From Mesorhizobium tamadayense (GTDB taxonomy: Bacteria > Pseudomonadota > Alphaproteobacteria > Rhizobiales > Rhizobiaceae): a stretch of DNA of 64,000 bases. The notes beneath the pieces were generated by a model. It saw only the letters and a list, made by a program, of their open reading frames with translations, did no database searches and was not told where the DNA came from. The stretch covers positions 1 through 64,000 of the forward strand of contig NZ_RQXT01000004.1 of NCBI RefSeq assembly GCF_003863365.1. Reading direction: 5' to 3'. Below, in pieces: positions 7,870-15,334 of this stretch. The position numbers and the translations under genes were made by a program. Position 1 is the stretch's first letter; the number at the start of each line of letters is the position of its first letter.

Positions 7870-9420
7870 ATGAATATTGCCTCCAATTCATATTCCCGCA
7901 CCCGCAAGCGCCTGTTGGCGGCCGTCGCTTCCCTGGCTGTCGTCGGCACGGTCGGCGCGGGCATGCTCGCTACCGGCACCGCCCCCGTTCTTGCCGATGC
8001 GGTGCGCGTCGAGGCCCCGCAGGTCCCGAGCTTCGCCGATGTCGTCGAACACGTCTCGCCGGCGGTCGTCAGCGTCAGGGTCAAGGCCAAGATCCAGCCG
8101 ACGGCCGATGACGGCTCCGACGACCAGGACGGCTTCGACAACCTTCCCGACAATCCGCAGTTGCGCCGCTTCTTCAAGGAGTTCCGCGGTTTCGGCGACC
8201 AGGGCGGCAGCCAGCAGTTCGGCATGCGCCGCTTCGACCACCGCAACCACGGCAATGGCGAGCCGCGCGCGGTCGCTCAAGGCTCGGGCTTCTTCATCTC
8301 CGAGGACGGCTACCTCGTCACCAACAATCACGTCGTCTCGGAAGGCTCGAACTTCACCGTCGTCACCAATGACGGCAAAGAACTCGACGCCAAGCTGATC
8401 GGCACCGACCCGCGCACCGACCTGGCTGTGCTGAAGGTCGATGGCGGCGGCAAGTTCACCTATGTCGACTTCGCCGACGACTCCAAGATCCGCATCGGCG
8501 ACTGGGTGGTGGCCGTCGGCAACCCGTTCGGCCTCGGCGGCACCGTCACCGCGGGCATCGTCTCGGCCCGCGGCCGCGACATCGGCGCCGGACCCTATGA
8601 CGACTTCATCCAGATCGACGCCTCGGTCAACCGCGGCAATTCGGGCGGCCCGACCTTCAACCTCAACGGCCAGGTGATCGGCATCAACACCGCCATCTTC
8701 TCGCCGTCGGGCGGCAGCGTCGGCATCGCCTTCGACATTCCGGCCTCGACCGCCAAGCAGGTCGTCGAGGACCTGATGAAGGACGGCTCCGTCCAGCGCG
8801 GCTGGCTCGGCGTCGAGATCCAGCCGGTCACTTCGGAAATCGCCGAATCGCTAGGCCTGAAGGCGGACAAGGGCGCGCTGGTTTCGAGCGCGCAGGACGC
8901 CGGTCCCGGCAAGAAGGCAGGCATCGCCGCCGGCGACGTCATCACCCAGGTCGACGGCAAGGATGTCGCCTCGCCGAAGGAACTCGCCCGCGTAATCGGC
9001 GCTTATGCGCCCGGTAAGTCGGTCGACGTCACCGTATGGCGCAATGGCAAGAACGAGACGATCAAGGTCGATCTCGGCACGCTGCCTTCGAGCGACAAGC
9101 AGGCCTCGAATGACGACAGCAACAAGCAGGCGGCGCCGGCCAAGGCCGATACGCTTGCCGATCTCGGCCTCACCGTCACCAAGTCGGAAAACGGCAAGGG
9201 CCTGGTGGTCACCGATGTCGACCCGGACAGCGATGCGGCCGACCGCGGCATTCAGCCCGGCGACGTCATCACCTCGATCAACTCGGCCGAGGTGAACAAC
9301 ACCGACGATGTTTCCAAGGCGATGTCCGATGCCTCGAAAGCGGGCCGCAAGGCCGTGCTGATGCAGATCACGCGCGACGACTCGAACCGCTTCGTCGCCT
9401 TGCCGGTCGGCAAGGGCTGA
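7870..9420 (+). CDS. degP: Periplasmic serine protease DegP/HtrA (Do-like)
   Basis: 516 residues. An N-terminal signal peptide with basic start and hydrophobic segment ends near residue 42 (PVLA). The trypsin-like protease domain carries the catalytic triad His154 (NNHVVSEG), Asp184 (RTDLAVLKV) and Ser258 (NRGNSGGP). Two PDZ domains follow, at about 305-395 and 420-510. It degrades or refolds misfolded envelope proteins. The first protease loop is long and Asp/Gln/Arg-rich, as in DegP proper rather than DegS. It is divergent from the RHH gene and upstream of an envelope-type two-component pair. Confidence 0.92.
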   Translation: MNIASNSYSRTRKRLLAAVASLAVVGTVGAGMLATGTAPVLADAVRVEAPQVPSFADVVEHVSPAVVSVRVKAKIQPTADDGSDDQDGFDNLPDNPQLRRFFKEFRGFGDQGGSQQFGMRRFDHRNHGNGEPRAVAQGSGFFISEDGYLVTNNHVVSEGSNFTVVTNDGKELDAKLIGTDPRTDLAVLKVDGGGKFTYVDFADDSKIRIGDWVVAVGNPFGLGGTVTAGIVSARGRDIGAGPYDDFIQIDASVNRGNSGGPTFNLNGQVIGINTAIFSPSGGSVGIAFDIPASTAKQVVEDLMKDGSVQRGWLGVEIQPVTSEIAESLGLKADKGALVSSAQDAGPGKKAGIAAGDVITQVDGKDVASPKELARVIGAYAPGKSVDVTVWRNGKNETIKVDLGTLPSSDKQASNDDSNKQAAPAKADTLADLGLTVTKSENGKGLVVTDVDPDSDAADRGIQPGDVITSINSAEVNNTDDVSKAMSDASKAGRKAVLMQITRDDSNRFVALPVGKG

Positions 9421-9423
9421 TCT

Positions 9424-9468
9424 GATAGAGCGGTTCATCGTTTCACAGAAACGCAGAACCGCTCTATC
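9424..9468. terminator. Perfect 13-bp hairpin after degP (also a dispersed repeat)
   Basis: GATAGAGCGGTTC (9424-9436) pairs perfectly with GAACCGCTCTATC (9456-9468). Inside the loop CGTTTC and GAAACG pair again, so the whole 45 nt can fold into one stem. It begins 3 bp after the degP stop and is followed by GCGTTT, not a long T-run. It is probably both a dispersed repeat and the degP terminator. Confidence 0.6.
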
Positions 9469-9548
9469 GCGTTTGACGCAATTCCGGACGGAAGGCTCCG
9501 GCGAAGTCGCCGAGCCTAACCGTTTCACACTTTTCCTGGAATTGCTCT
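9469..9548. repeat. Rhizobial intergenic repeat, GACGCAATTCC/GGAATTGC family
   Basis: Starts with TTTGACGCAATTCCGGACGG and ends CCTGGAATTGCTCT, giving GCAATTCC/GGAATTGC terminal dyads around a GC-rich inner hairpin. It directly abuts the 13-bp hairpin after degP. A degenerate relative lies at 3108-3158. Confidence 0.55.
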
Positions 9549-9682
9549 GGCGACTTTTCCCCGCGGCGGTATCAACACCCCCGAGCCGCCGCCGGGAAAA
9601 CATGGGGCCGAGCACGTCAGTCAGTCACCGTGTTTCGCTCCTGGCGGCAGCGGGTTTCCCATCACCCGCTGCCGCTTTAACA

Positions 9683-9783
9683 GCATGTCGCCCAAAAAGT
9701 GGGCACCGGTTTTGGGATCACGACATGCGAGACAAAATGCATGTCGCCCAAAAGTGGGCACCGGTTTTGGGATCGCAACGTGC
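9683..9783. repeat. Two tandem copies of a GCATGTCG...CGACATGC palindromic repeat
   Basis: Copy one spans 9683-9728 and copy two 9739-9783, each with GCATGTCGCCCAAAA at the left, the shared centre AGTGGGCACCGGTTTTGGGA, and CGACATGC (or AACGTGC in copy two) at the right. A third copy is at 34726-34770 and related forms at 10531-10598 and 43684-43729. They fill most of the degP to response regulator gap. Confidence 0.75.
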
Positions 9784-9855
9784 GGCTGGCGAACACAAAG
9801 GCGCGGAGTCATGGCTGCCCCTCAATCTTCCGGTGAAATCGCGTATAACGGCTCC

Positions 9856-10530
9856 ATGAAGATTCTCGTCATGGAAGACGATCGCGAGGCGGCGGACTAT
9901 CTGCAGAAAGCGTTCGCCGAGGCGGGACATACCGCCCATGTCGCCGGCGACGGCGAGACCGGCTTCGCGCTTGCCGATGCCGGCGACTATGACGTGATGG
10001 TGATCGACCGCTTGATGCCGCGCCGCGACGGCTTGTCGGTGATCGCCGCGCTCCGCTCGCGCGGCAACACCACGCCGGTGCTGATCCTGTCGGCGCTGGG
10101 CGAGGTCGACGACCGCGTCACGGGCTTGCGCGCCGGCGGTGACGATTATCTGACCAAGCCTTACGCTTTTTCCGAGCTGCTCGCCCGCGTCGAGGTGCTC
10201 AACCGTCGCGCCGGCGCCCGGGAATCCGAGACCATCTACCGCGTCGGCGACCTCGAGCTCGACCGGCTGTCGCATTCGGTCAAGCGCGCCGGCCGCGAGA
10301 TCACGCTGCAGCCGCGCGAGTTCCGCCTGCTCGAATATCTGATGCGCCACGCCGGCCAGGTGGTGACGCGCACCATGCTGCTCGAGAATGTCTGGGACTA
10401 TCATTTCGATCCGCAGACCAACGTCATCGACGTTCACGTCTCGCGCCTGCGCGGCAAGATCGAGAAAGGCTTCGACAAGCCGATCCTGCACACCATCCGC
10501 GGCGCCGGCTACATGCTGAAAGGCGGCTAG
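9856..10530 (+). CDS. OmpR-family response regulator
   Basis: 224 residues from ATG 9856, which starts exactly at the receiver fold (MKILVMEDD); the open frame runs upstream through repeat sequence and that part is not coding. Receiver residues are D8/D9, phosphoacceptor D51 (VMVIDRLMP), the conserved Ser (LSALG) and Lys in LTKPY. A winged-helix DNA-binding domain occupies about 127-222 and ends RGAGYML. The partner kinase gene follows after a repeat-filled 128-bp gap. Rhizobial genomes carry this pair between degP and glnE; its signal is not known to me. Confidence 0.85.
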   Translation: MKILVMEDDREAADYLQKAFAEAGHTAHVAGDGETGFALADAGDYDVMVIDRLMPRRDGLSVIAALRSRGNTTPVLILSALGEVDDRVTGLRAGGDDYLTKPYAFSELLARVEVLNRRAGARESETIYRVGDLELDRLSHSVKRAGREITLQPREFRLLEYLMRHAGQVVTRTMLLENVWDYHFDPQTNVIDVHVSRLRGKIEKGFDKPILHTIRGAGYMLKGG

Positions 10531-10598
10531 AGCATGATCCCGAACCGAAGGTCAGCGAACGCAAAAAGTGGGAACCGGTTTTCGGAAAAGATCATGCT
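10531..10598. repeat. Palindromic repeat AGCATGATC...GATCATGCT
   Basis: Terminal dyad AGCATGATC / GATCATGCT encloses GTGGGAACCGGTTTTCGGAA, a close variant of the repeat centre at 9683-9783. It begins directly after the response regulator stop codon. Confidence 0.7.
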
Positions 10599-10609
10599 AA
10601 GACAAGGAG

Positions 10610-10652
10610 TTAGATCAGGATGACGATTCAACTAATCGTCATGCTGATCTAA
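10610..10652. promoter_or_regulatory. Near-perfect 19-bp inverted repeat upstream of the kinase start
   Basis: TTAGATCAGGATGACGATT (10610-10628) pairs with AATCGTCATGCTGATCTAA (10634-10652) with a single mismatch and a 5-nt loop. The arm ends 6 bp before the kinase ATG at 10659, so a transcript hairpin would occupy the ribosome binding site region; no good Shine-Dalgarno sequence is otherwise visible there. It could damp kinase translation, act as an internal terminator, or be a passive repeat. Confidence 0.5.
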
Positions 10653-10658
10653 GAGCAA

Positions 10659-12134
10659 ATGGCTCTTTCCCTGCCGGCCATCATGAGGACGACGGCGGCC
10701 CGGCTTTCGGCGCTATATTTCCTGCTTTTCGCCCTCTGCGCCGTGCTGTTGGTGTTCTACATGACGTCGCTGTCGGCGAGCATGCTGACGGGGCAGACCA
10801 AGGATACGATCAACGACGAAGTGCTGGGCCTCGCTCGCGCCTACCAGCGCGGCGGCCTGCCGGTGCTGGTGCGCGTGGTAGAAGCCCGGTCCCGCCAGCC
10901 GGGCGCCAACCTCTATCTGATCGCCGACGCCAACGGTCAGATCCTGACCGGCAACGTGCAGAGCCTGGAGCCGGGAGTCATTGAGACCGTGGGCTGGACC
11001 AGCGAACCCTTCTCATACCAGCGCTTCGGCGAGGGTGAGCTAGACCGGATGCGCGGCGGGACTTCGGACCAGACGACGCCCCAGACTGGCGAGAACAGCG
11101 CGCAATCCGAGGGTGAGAAGGGCCACAACGCCATCGCGCTGGTGCTGAGGCTGCCCAACCAGATGATCATGCTGGTCGGCCGCGACCTCGGCGAGCCGGA
11201 ACGCTTTCGCGCCGTCATCAAACGGTCGCTGATGCTGGCGCTCGGCATGATGGGGCTTGGCGGGCTCCTGATCTGGTTCTTTGTCGGGCGCGCCGCACTG
11301 AGGCGCATCGACAGCGTGTCCGATGCAAGCCGCCGCATCATGGGTGGCGACCTCAGCGGGCGGCTGCCGGTGACCGGCGCCGGCGACGAATTCGACCGCC
11401 TGTCGGAAAACCTCAACACGATGCTCGCCCGCATCGCCATGCTGAACGAGGGGCTGAAGCAGGTTTCCGACAACATCGCCCATGACCTGAAGACGCCGCT
11501 GACCAGGTTGCGCAACCGCGCCGAGGCCACACTTGCCGGCAAGCACAAGACGACCGACTACCGTCAGGCGCTGGAGGGCACGATCGCGGAGTCCGACCAG
11601 CTCATCAAGACGTTCAACGCGATCCTGATGATCTCGCGGCTGGAGGCCGGCTATTCCTCCGAGACGACCAGCCCGGTCGACCTCGCCGCCACCGTGAGCG
11701 ATGTCGTCGAGCTGTACGAGCCGGTGGCGGAGGAAGCGGGCGTCGTGCTGGACGCCACGGTGCCTGAAGCCATCACCATCGACGGCAACCGCGAGCTGAT
11801 CGGCCAGGCGCTGTCCAACATCGTCGACAACGCGATCAAATACTCGACCGGCGCCACCGAGAGCCCGAAAGTGCGCGTCACGCTGGAGCGCATCGGCGGC
11901 GAGTTGAAGCTCGCCGTCACCGACAATGGCCATGGCATCCCCGACGATGCCGACCGCGCCAGGGCCACCGAGCGCTTCGTGCGGCTGGAAAAGAGTCGCT
12001 CGCAGCCGGGTTCGGGCCTCGGTCTCAGCCTCGCCAAGGCGATCATGACTTTCCACAACGGCAGGCTTGATCTTTTGCCTGCCGATCCCGGATTGTCCGT
12101 GGTCATGAGTTTCCCGGTGCGGGGGACAAATTGA
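10659..12134 (+). CDS. Sensor histidine kinase
   Basis: 491 residues. Membrane helices lie near residues 18-40 and 185-205 and bracket a periplasmic domain of about 145 residues rich in Gln/Ser/Glu. HAMP follows (about 207-258), then the H-box with His275 in NIAHDLKTPL, N-box (ALSNIVDNAIKYS), DNGHGIP and GSGLGLSLAK. It pairs with the response regulator upstream. Its stop codon overlaps the TTG start of glnE by 4 bp, suggesting coupled expression of the two genes despite unrelated roles. Confidence 0.85.
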   Translation: MALSLPAIMRTTAARLSALYFLLFALCAVLLVFYMTSLSASMLTGQTKDTINDEVLGLARAYQRGGLPVLVRVVEARSRQPGANLYLIADANGQILTGNVQSLEPGVIETVGWTSEPFSYQRFGEGELDRMRGGTSDQTTPQTGENSAQSEGEKGHNAIALVLRLPNQMIMLVGRDLGEPERFRAVIKRSLMLALGMMGLGGLLIWFFVGRAALRRIDSVSDASRRIMGGDLSGRLPVTGAGDEFDRLSENLNTMLARIAMLNEGLKQVSDNIAHDLKTPLTRLRNRAEATLAGKHKTTDYRQALEGTIAESDQLIKTFNAILMISRLEAGYSSETTSPVDLAATVSDVVELYEPVAEEAGVVLDATVPEAITIDGNRELIGQALSNIVDNAIKYSTGATESPKVRVTLERIGGELKLAVTDNGHGIPDDADRARATERFVRLEKSRSQPGSGLGLSLAKAIMTFHNGRLDLLPADPGLSVVMSFPVRGTN

Positions 12135-15112
12135 CGGCGGCGAGGATGGCAAGGAAAAAGATCGGGACAGAATGGCAACTCCGCCCGACGCTGGCGCTTC
12201 GCCCGCTGGATGGCGACCACGCCAGGCGGGAATTGTCCGAGATCGCCGACGCCGCCGCGGAAGATGGCCTTTCCCGTCTGGGCAAATTCCTTGCCGGCAA
12301 GGGGCCGCTGCAGGATCTGCTCGCCGCCGTCTTCGACCTGTCGTCCTTCCTGCGCGATACGGCGCGCCGCCGTCCGGCCATTCTCGATGCGCTGTTCGAC
12401 GAGACGATCGAAGCGCGGCTCAACGGCATCGACGAGGCGGTTGATCGCGCGGCGCGAGCCGAGAATGTCTCGGAAACGAGCCTGATGATGGCGCTCAGGC
12501 AATTCAAGGCCGAAGCCCATTTCCTAGTCGCGCTCGCAGATCTTTCAGGCGAGGCCGAGACCGCGCTGACGGTGCGCCGCCTGAGCGACCTTGCGGACGC
12601 CTGCACGCGCGCCGCGGTCGATTTCCTGCTTCTCGACGCGCACGGGCAGGGCAAGCTCAGGCTGCCGGATCCGAAAGACCCCGCGCGCGGTTCGGGCTGG
12701 ATCGTGCTCGGCATGGGCAAGCTCGGCGCGCATGAGCTGAATTTCTCTTCCGACATCGACCTTGTCGTCTTCTTCGATCCGGAGTCGCCGGCCGTCATCG
12801 ATCCGCTCGACGCCACGGATCTGTTCTCGCGCCTCACCCGCCGGCTCGTGCGCATCCTGCAGGACCGCACCGAGCACGGCTACGTCTTCCGCACCGATCT
12901 GAGGCTTCGGCCCGATCCGGGCTCGACGCCGCTGGCCATTCCGGTCGAGGCAGCGCTTCGCTATTACGAGGCGCGCGGCCAGAACTGGGAGCGCGCCGCC
13001 ATGATCAAGGCGCGGCCTGTTGCCGGCGACCTTGCGGCGGGTGCGGCCTTCCTCAAGGAATTGCAGCCCTATGTCTGGCGCAAATACATGGACTATGCGG
13101 CGATCGCCGACGTCCATTCGATCAAGCGCCAGATCCATGCCCACAAGGGCCATGGCGAGATCGCGGTCAAGGGCCACAATGTCAAGCTCGGCCGTGGCGG
13201 TATCCGCGAGATCGAGTTCTTCGTCCAGACGCAGCAGCTGATCGCCGGCGGCCGTTTCCCGGAATTGCGCGGCCGCGAGACGGTGCCGATGCTGGGCGCG
13301 CTCGCCGCGCGCGGCTGGATCACCGCCGAAGCGCGCGATGCCCTTACCCGGCAATACTGGTTCCTGCGCCGTGTCGAGCACGCCATCCAGATGGTGGCCG
13401 ACGAACAGACGCATATCTTGCCGGAAGAGGACGAGGAGCTGGAGCGTATCGCGCTGATGCTCGGCTTTGCCGGCGAAGCGGAATTCGCGGAAGCCTTCCG
13501 CGCCTCGCTGCACCAGGTCGAGCGGCACTATGCGGCGCTATTCGAGACAGCGCCTGAATTGTCGGCCGGCGTCGGCAACCTGGTCTTCACCGGCGACGTC
13601 GACGATCCCGACACGCTGCAGACCTTGCACCGTCTCGGCTTCCAGCGGCCGAGCGACATCTGCCGTGTCATCCGCGGCTGGCATTTCGGCCGCTACCGCG
13701 TCACGCAATCGGCTGAGGCCCGCGAGCGGCTGACCGAGCTGGCGCCGGCGCTGCTGAAAGCCTTCGGCCAGACGCGTCGCGCCGACGAGGCGGTGATCCG
13801 CTTCGACGAGTTCCTCGCCGGCCTGCCGGCCGGCATCCAGCTGTTTTCGCTGCTGCAGTCGAACCCGGCGCTGCTCAAGCTGATGGCGACGATTATGGGC
13901 GCGGCCCCGCGGCTCGCCGCCATAATCACGCGCCGCCCGCATGTCTTTGACGGCCTGCTCGACCCGGCGCTGCTGACCGAACTGCCGGATCGCGCCTATC
14001 TCTCGGCGCGGCTTGCCGCCTTCATCGAAGGCGAGCGCGCCTATGAGGACGTGCTCGACCGCCTGCGCATCTTCGCCTCCGAGCAGAAATTCCTGATCGG
14101 CGTGCGTCTGCTTGCCGGCTCGATCGATCCGGCGCGGGCGGGGCGCGCTTTTTCCGATCTCGCCGACCTCACCATCGAGGCCGCGCTCAATGCGGTGACG
14201 GCGGAGTTCGCGCAGCGCCACGGCAGGATCGCGGGGGGCAGGGTGGCGCTGCTCGGCATGGGCAAGCTCGGCAGCCGCGAGCTCACCGCAGGCTCGGACG
14301 TCGATCTCATCCTGCTCTACGACCACGACGCCGATGCGGAAGAATCCGACGGCGAGAAGTCTCTGGCGCCCTCGCATTACTATTCCCGCATGACGCAGCG
14401 GTTGATCGCCGCCGTCTCCGCGCCGACCGCCGAAGGCGTGCTCTACGAGCTCGACCTGCGTCTGCGCCCCTCCGGCAACAAGGGGCCGGTCGCCACCCAT
14501 ATCGACGCCTTCAAGAAATACCAGCGCCAGGACGCCTGGACCTGGGAGCACATGGCGCTGGCAAGAGCCCGCGCCATCGGCGGCGATGCCGAACTCTGCA
14601 CCGAGGTGGAGGAGGATGTCGCGGCGGTGCTCGCCCTGCCGCGCGACGGGGCCAACGTGAAGGCGGAAGCCTTGGAGATGCGGGCGCTGATCGAGAAGGA
14701 AAAGCCGCCGCGCGATCTCTGGGACATCAAGCTGATTCCCGGCGGCCTGATCGACCTCGAATTCATCGCCCAGGTCGCGGACATCACCGGAAATATCGAG
14801 CCCGGCCGCCGGGTGACGGCAACGGCGGACGTGCTGGCGCGGCTCGCGCCCGGCTTCGCGGCTGCCGGTGTCCGGCAGGAGCTTTGCGAGGCCTGGCGGC
14901 TCTATCTGGCGCTGACCCAGATGATCAGGCTTTGCCTTACTGGAGAGTTCCAGCGCGACGACGTCCCGCCGGGGCTTTCGGATCTGCTTCTGGCGGTCAC
15001 CGACCTGCCGGATTTCGGTGTGCTGGAAGCACATCTCAAAGAGACGTCGCGGAAGGTCAGGAAGGATTTCGACCTCCTGCTTCGTGCCGAAGCCCCGATC
15101 TCGCGGGATTAA
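12131..15112 (+). CDS. glnE: Bifunctional glutamine synthetase adenylyltransferase/deadenylase GlnE
   Basis: 993 residues from a TTG start overlapping the kinase stop. Two nucleotidyltransferase domains of the GlnE type are visible: the N-terminal deadenylase centre (LGAHELNFSSDIDLVVFFD, about residues 198-216) and the C-terminal adenylyltransferase centre (LGSRELTAGSDVDLILLYD, about 714-732), each with the D-x-D metal pair. GlnD_UR_UTase-like regulatory helices separate them. It inactivates or reactivates glutamine synthetase by AMP transfer under PII control, setting nitrogen assimilation. Length is normal for the family. Confidence 0.95.
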   Translation: MTAARMARKKIGTEWQLRPTLALRPLDGDHARRELSEIADAAAEDGLSRLGKFLAGKGPLQDLLAAVFDLSSFLRDTARRRPAILDALFDETIEARLNGIDEAVDRAARAENVSETSLMMALRQFKAEAHFLVALADLSGEAETALTVRRLSDLADACTRAAVDFLLLDAHGQGKLRLPDPKDPARGSGWIVLGMGKLGAHELNFSSDIDLVVFFDPESPAVIDPLDATDLFSRLTRRLVRILQDRTEHGYVFRTDLRLRPDPGSTPLAIPVEAALRYYEARGQNWERAAMIKARPVAGDLAAGAAFLKELQPYVWRKYMDYAAIADVHSIKRQIHAHKGHGEIAVKGHNVKLGRGGIREIEFFVQTQQLIAGGRFPELRGRETVPMLGALAARGWITAEARDALTRQYWFLRRVEHAIQMVADEQTHILPEEDEELERIALMLGFAGEAEFAEAFRASLHQVERHYAALFETAPELSAGVGNLVFTGDVDDPDTLQTLHRLGFQRPSDICRVIRGWHFGRYRVTQSAEARERLTELAPALLKAFGQTRRADEAVIRFDEFLAGLPAGIQLFSLLQSNPALLKLMATIMGAAPRLAAIITRRPHVFDGLLDPALLTELPDRAYLSARLAAFIEGERAYEDVLDRLRIFASEQKFLIGVRLLAGSIDPARAGRAFSDLADLTIEAALNAVTAEFAQRHGRIAGGRVALLGMGKLGSRELTAGSDVDLILLYDHDADAEESDGEKSLAPSHYYSRMTQRLIAAVSAPTAEGVLYELDLRLRPSGNKGPVATHIDAFKKYQRQDAWTWEHMALARARAIGGDAELCTEVEEDVAAVLALPRDGANVKAEALEMRALIEKEKPPRDLWDIKLIPGGLIDLEFIAQVADITGNIEPGRRVTATADVLARLAPGFAAAGVRQELCEAWRLYLALTQMIRLCLTGEFQRDDVPPGLSDLLLAVTDLPDFGVLEAHLKETSRKVRKDFDLLLRAEAPISRD

Positions 15113-15134
15113 CCCACGTCCTCGTTCCGTCGCG

Positions 15135-15288
15135 CCCCCTCCGTCCTGCCGGACATCTCCCGCACAAGCGGGGAGATTGGCAGCTTCGACGTCCCGCTCA
15201 TTTCTGCAACGTCGGAGATTGGCGAAGGCCGGCGTGACATCCAATCTCCCCCCAAGCGGGGGAGATGTCCGGCAGGACAGAGGGGGCG
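15135..15288. repeat. Long inverted repeat between glnE and the PAS kinase
   Basis: Left arm 15135-15180 (CCCCCTCCGTCCTGCCGGAC and on) pairs with right arm 15241-15288 (GTCCGGCAGGACAGAGGGGG at its end). Each arm also contains its own small palindrome, ATCTCCC/GGGAGAT. The same structure recurs at 52543-52719, and a fragment is at 39575-39615. It lies between convergent genes and could terminate both. Confidence 0.75.
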
Positions 15289-15334
15289 CTGTCCCGCCGA
15301 CGTTGCCAGGATTGCAGTCACACAGACGATGAAA

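Noticed and set aside
9683..9783. CRISPR-like array
   Set aside because: Only two palindromic copies with a 10-bp gap, no spacer series and no cas genes. It is a dispersed repeat.
13538..15244. A 568-residue minus-strand frame opposite glnE
   Set aside because: Antisense shadow of the second nucleotidyltransferase half of GlnE; composition is typical of reverse-strand reading of GC-rich genes.
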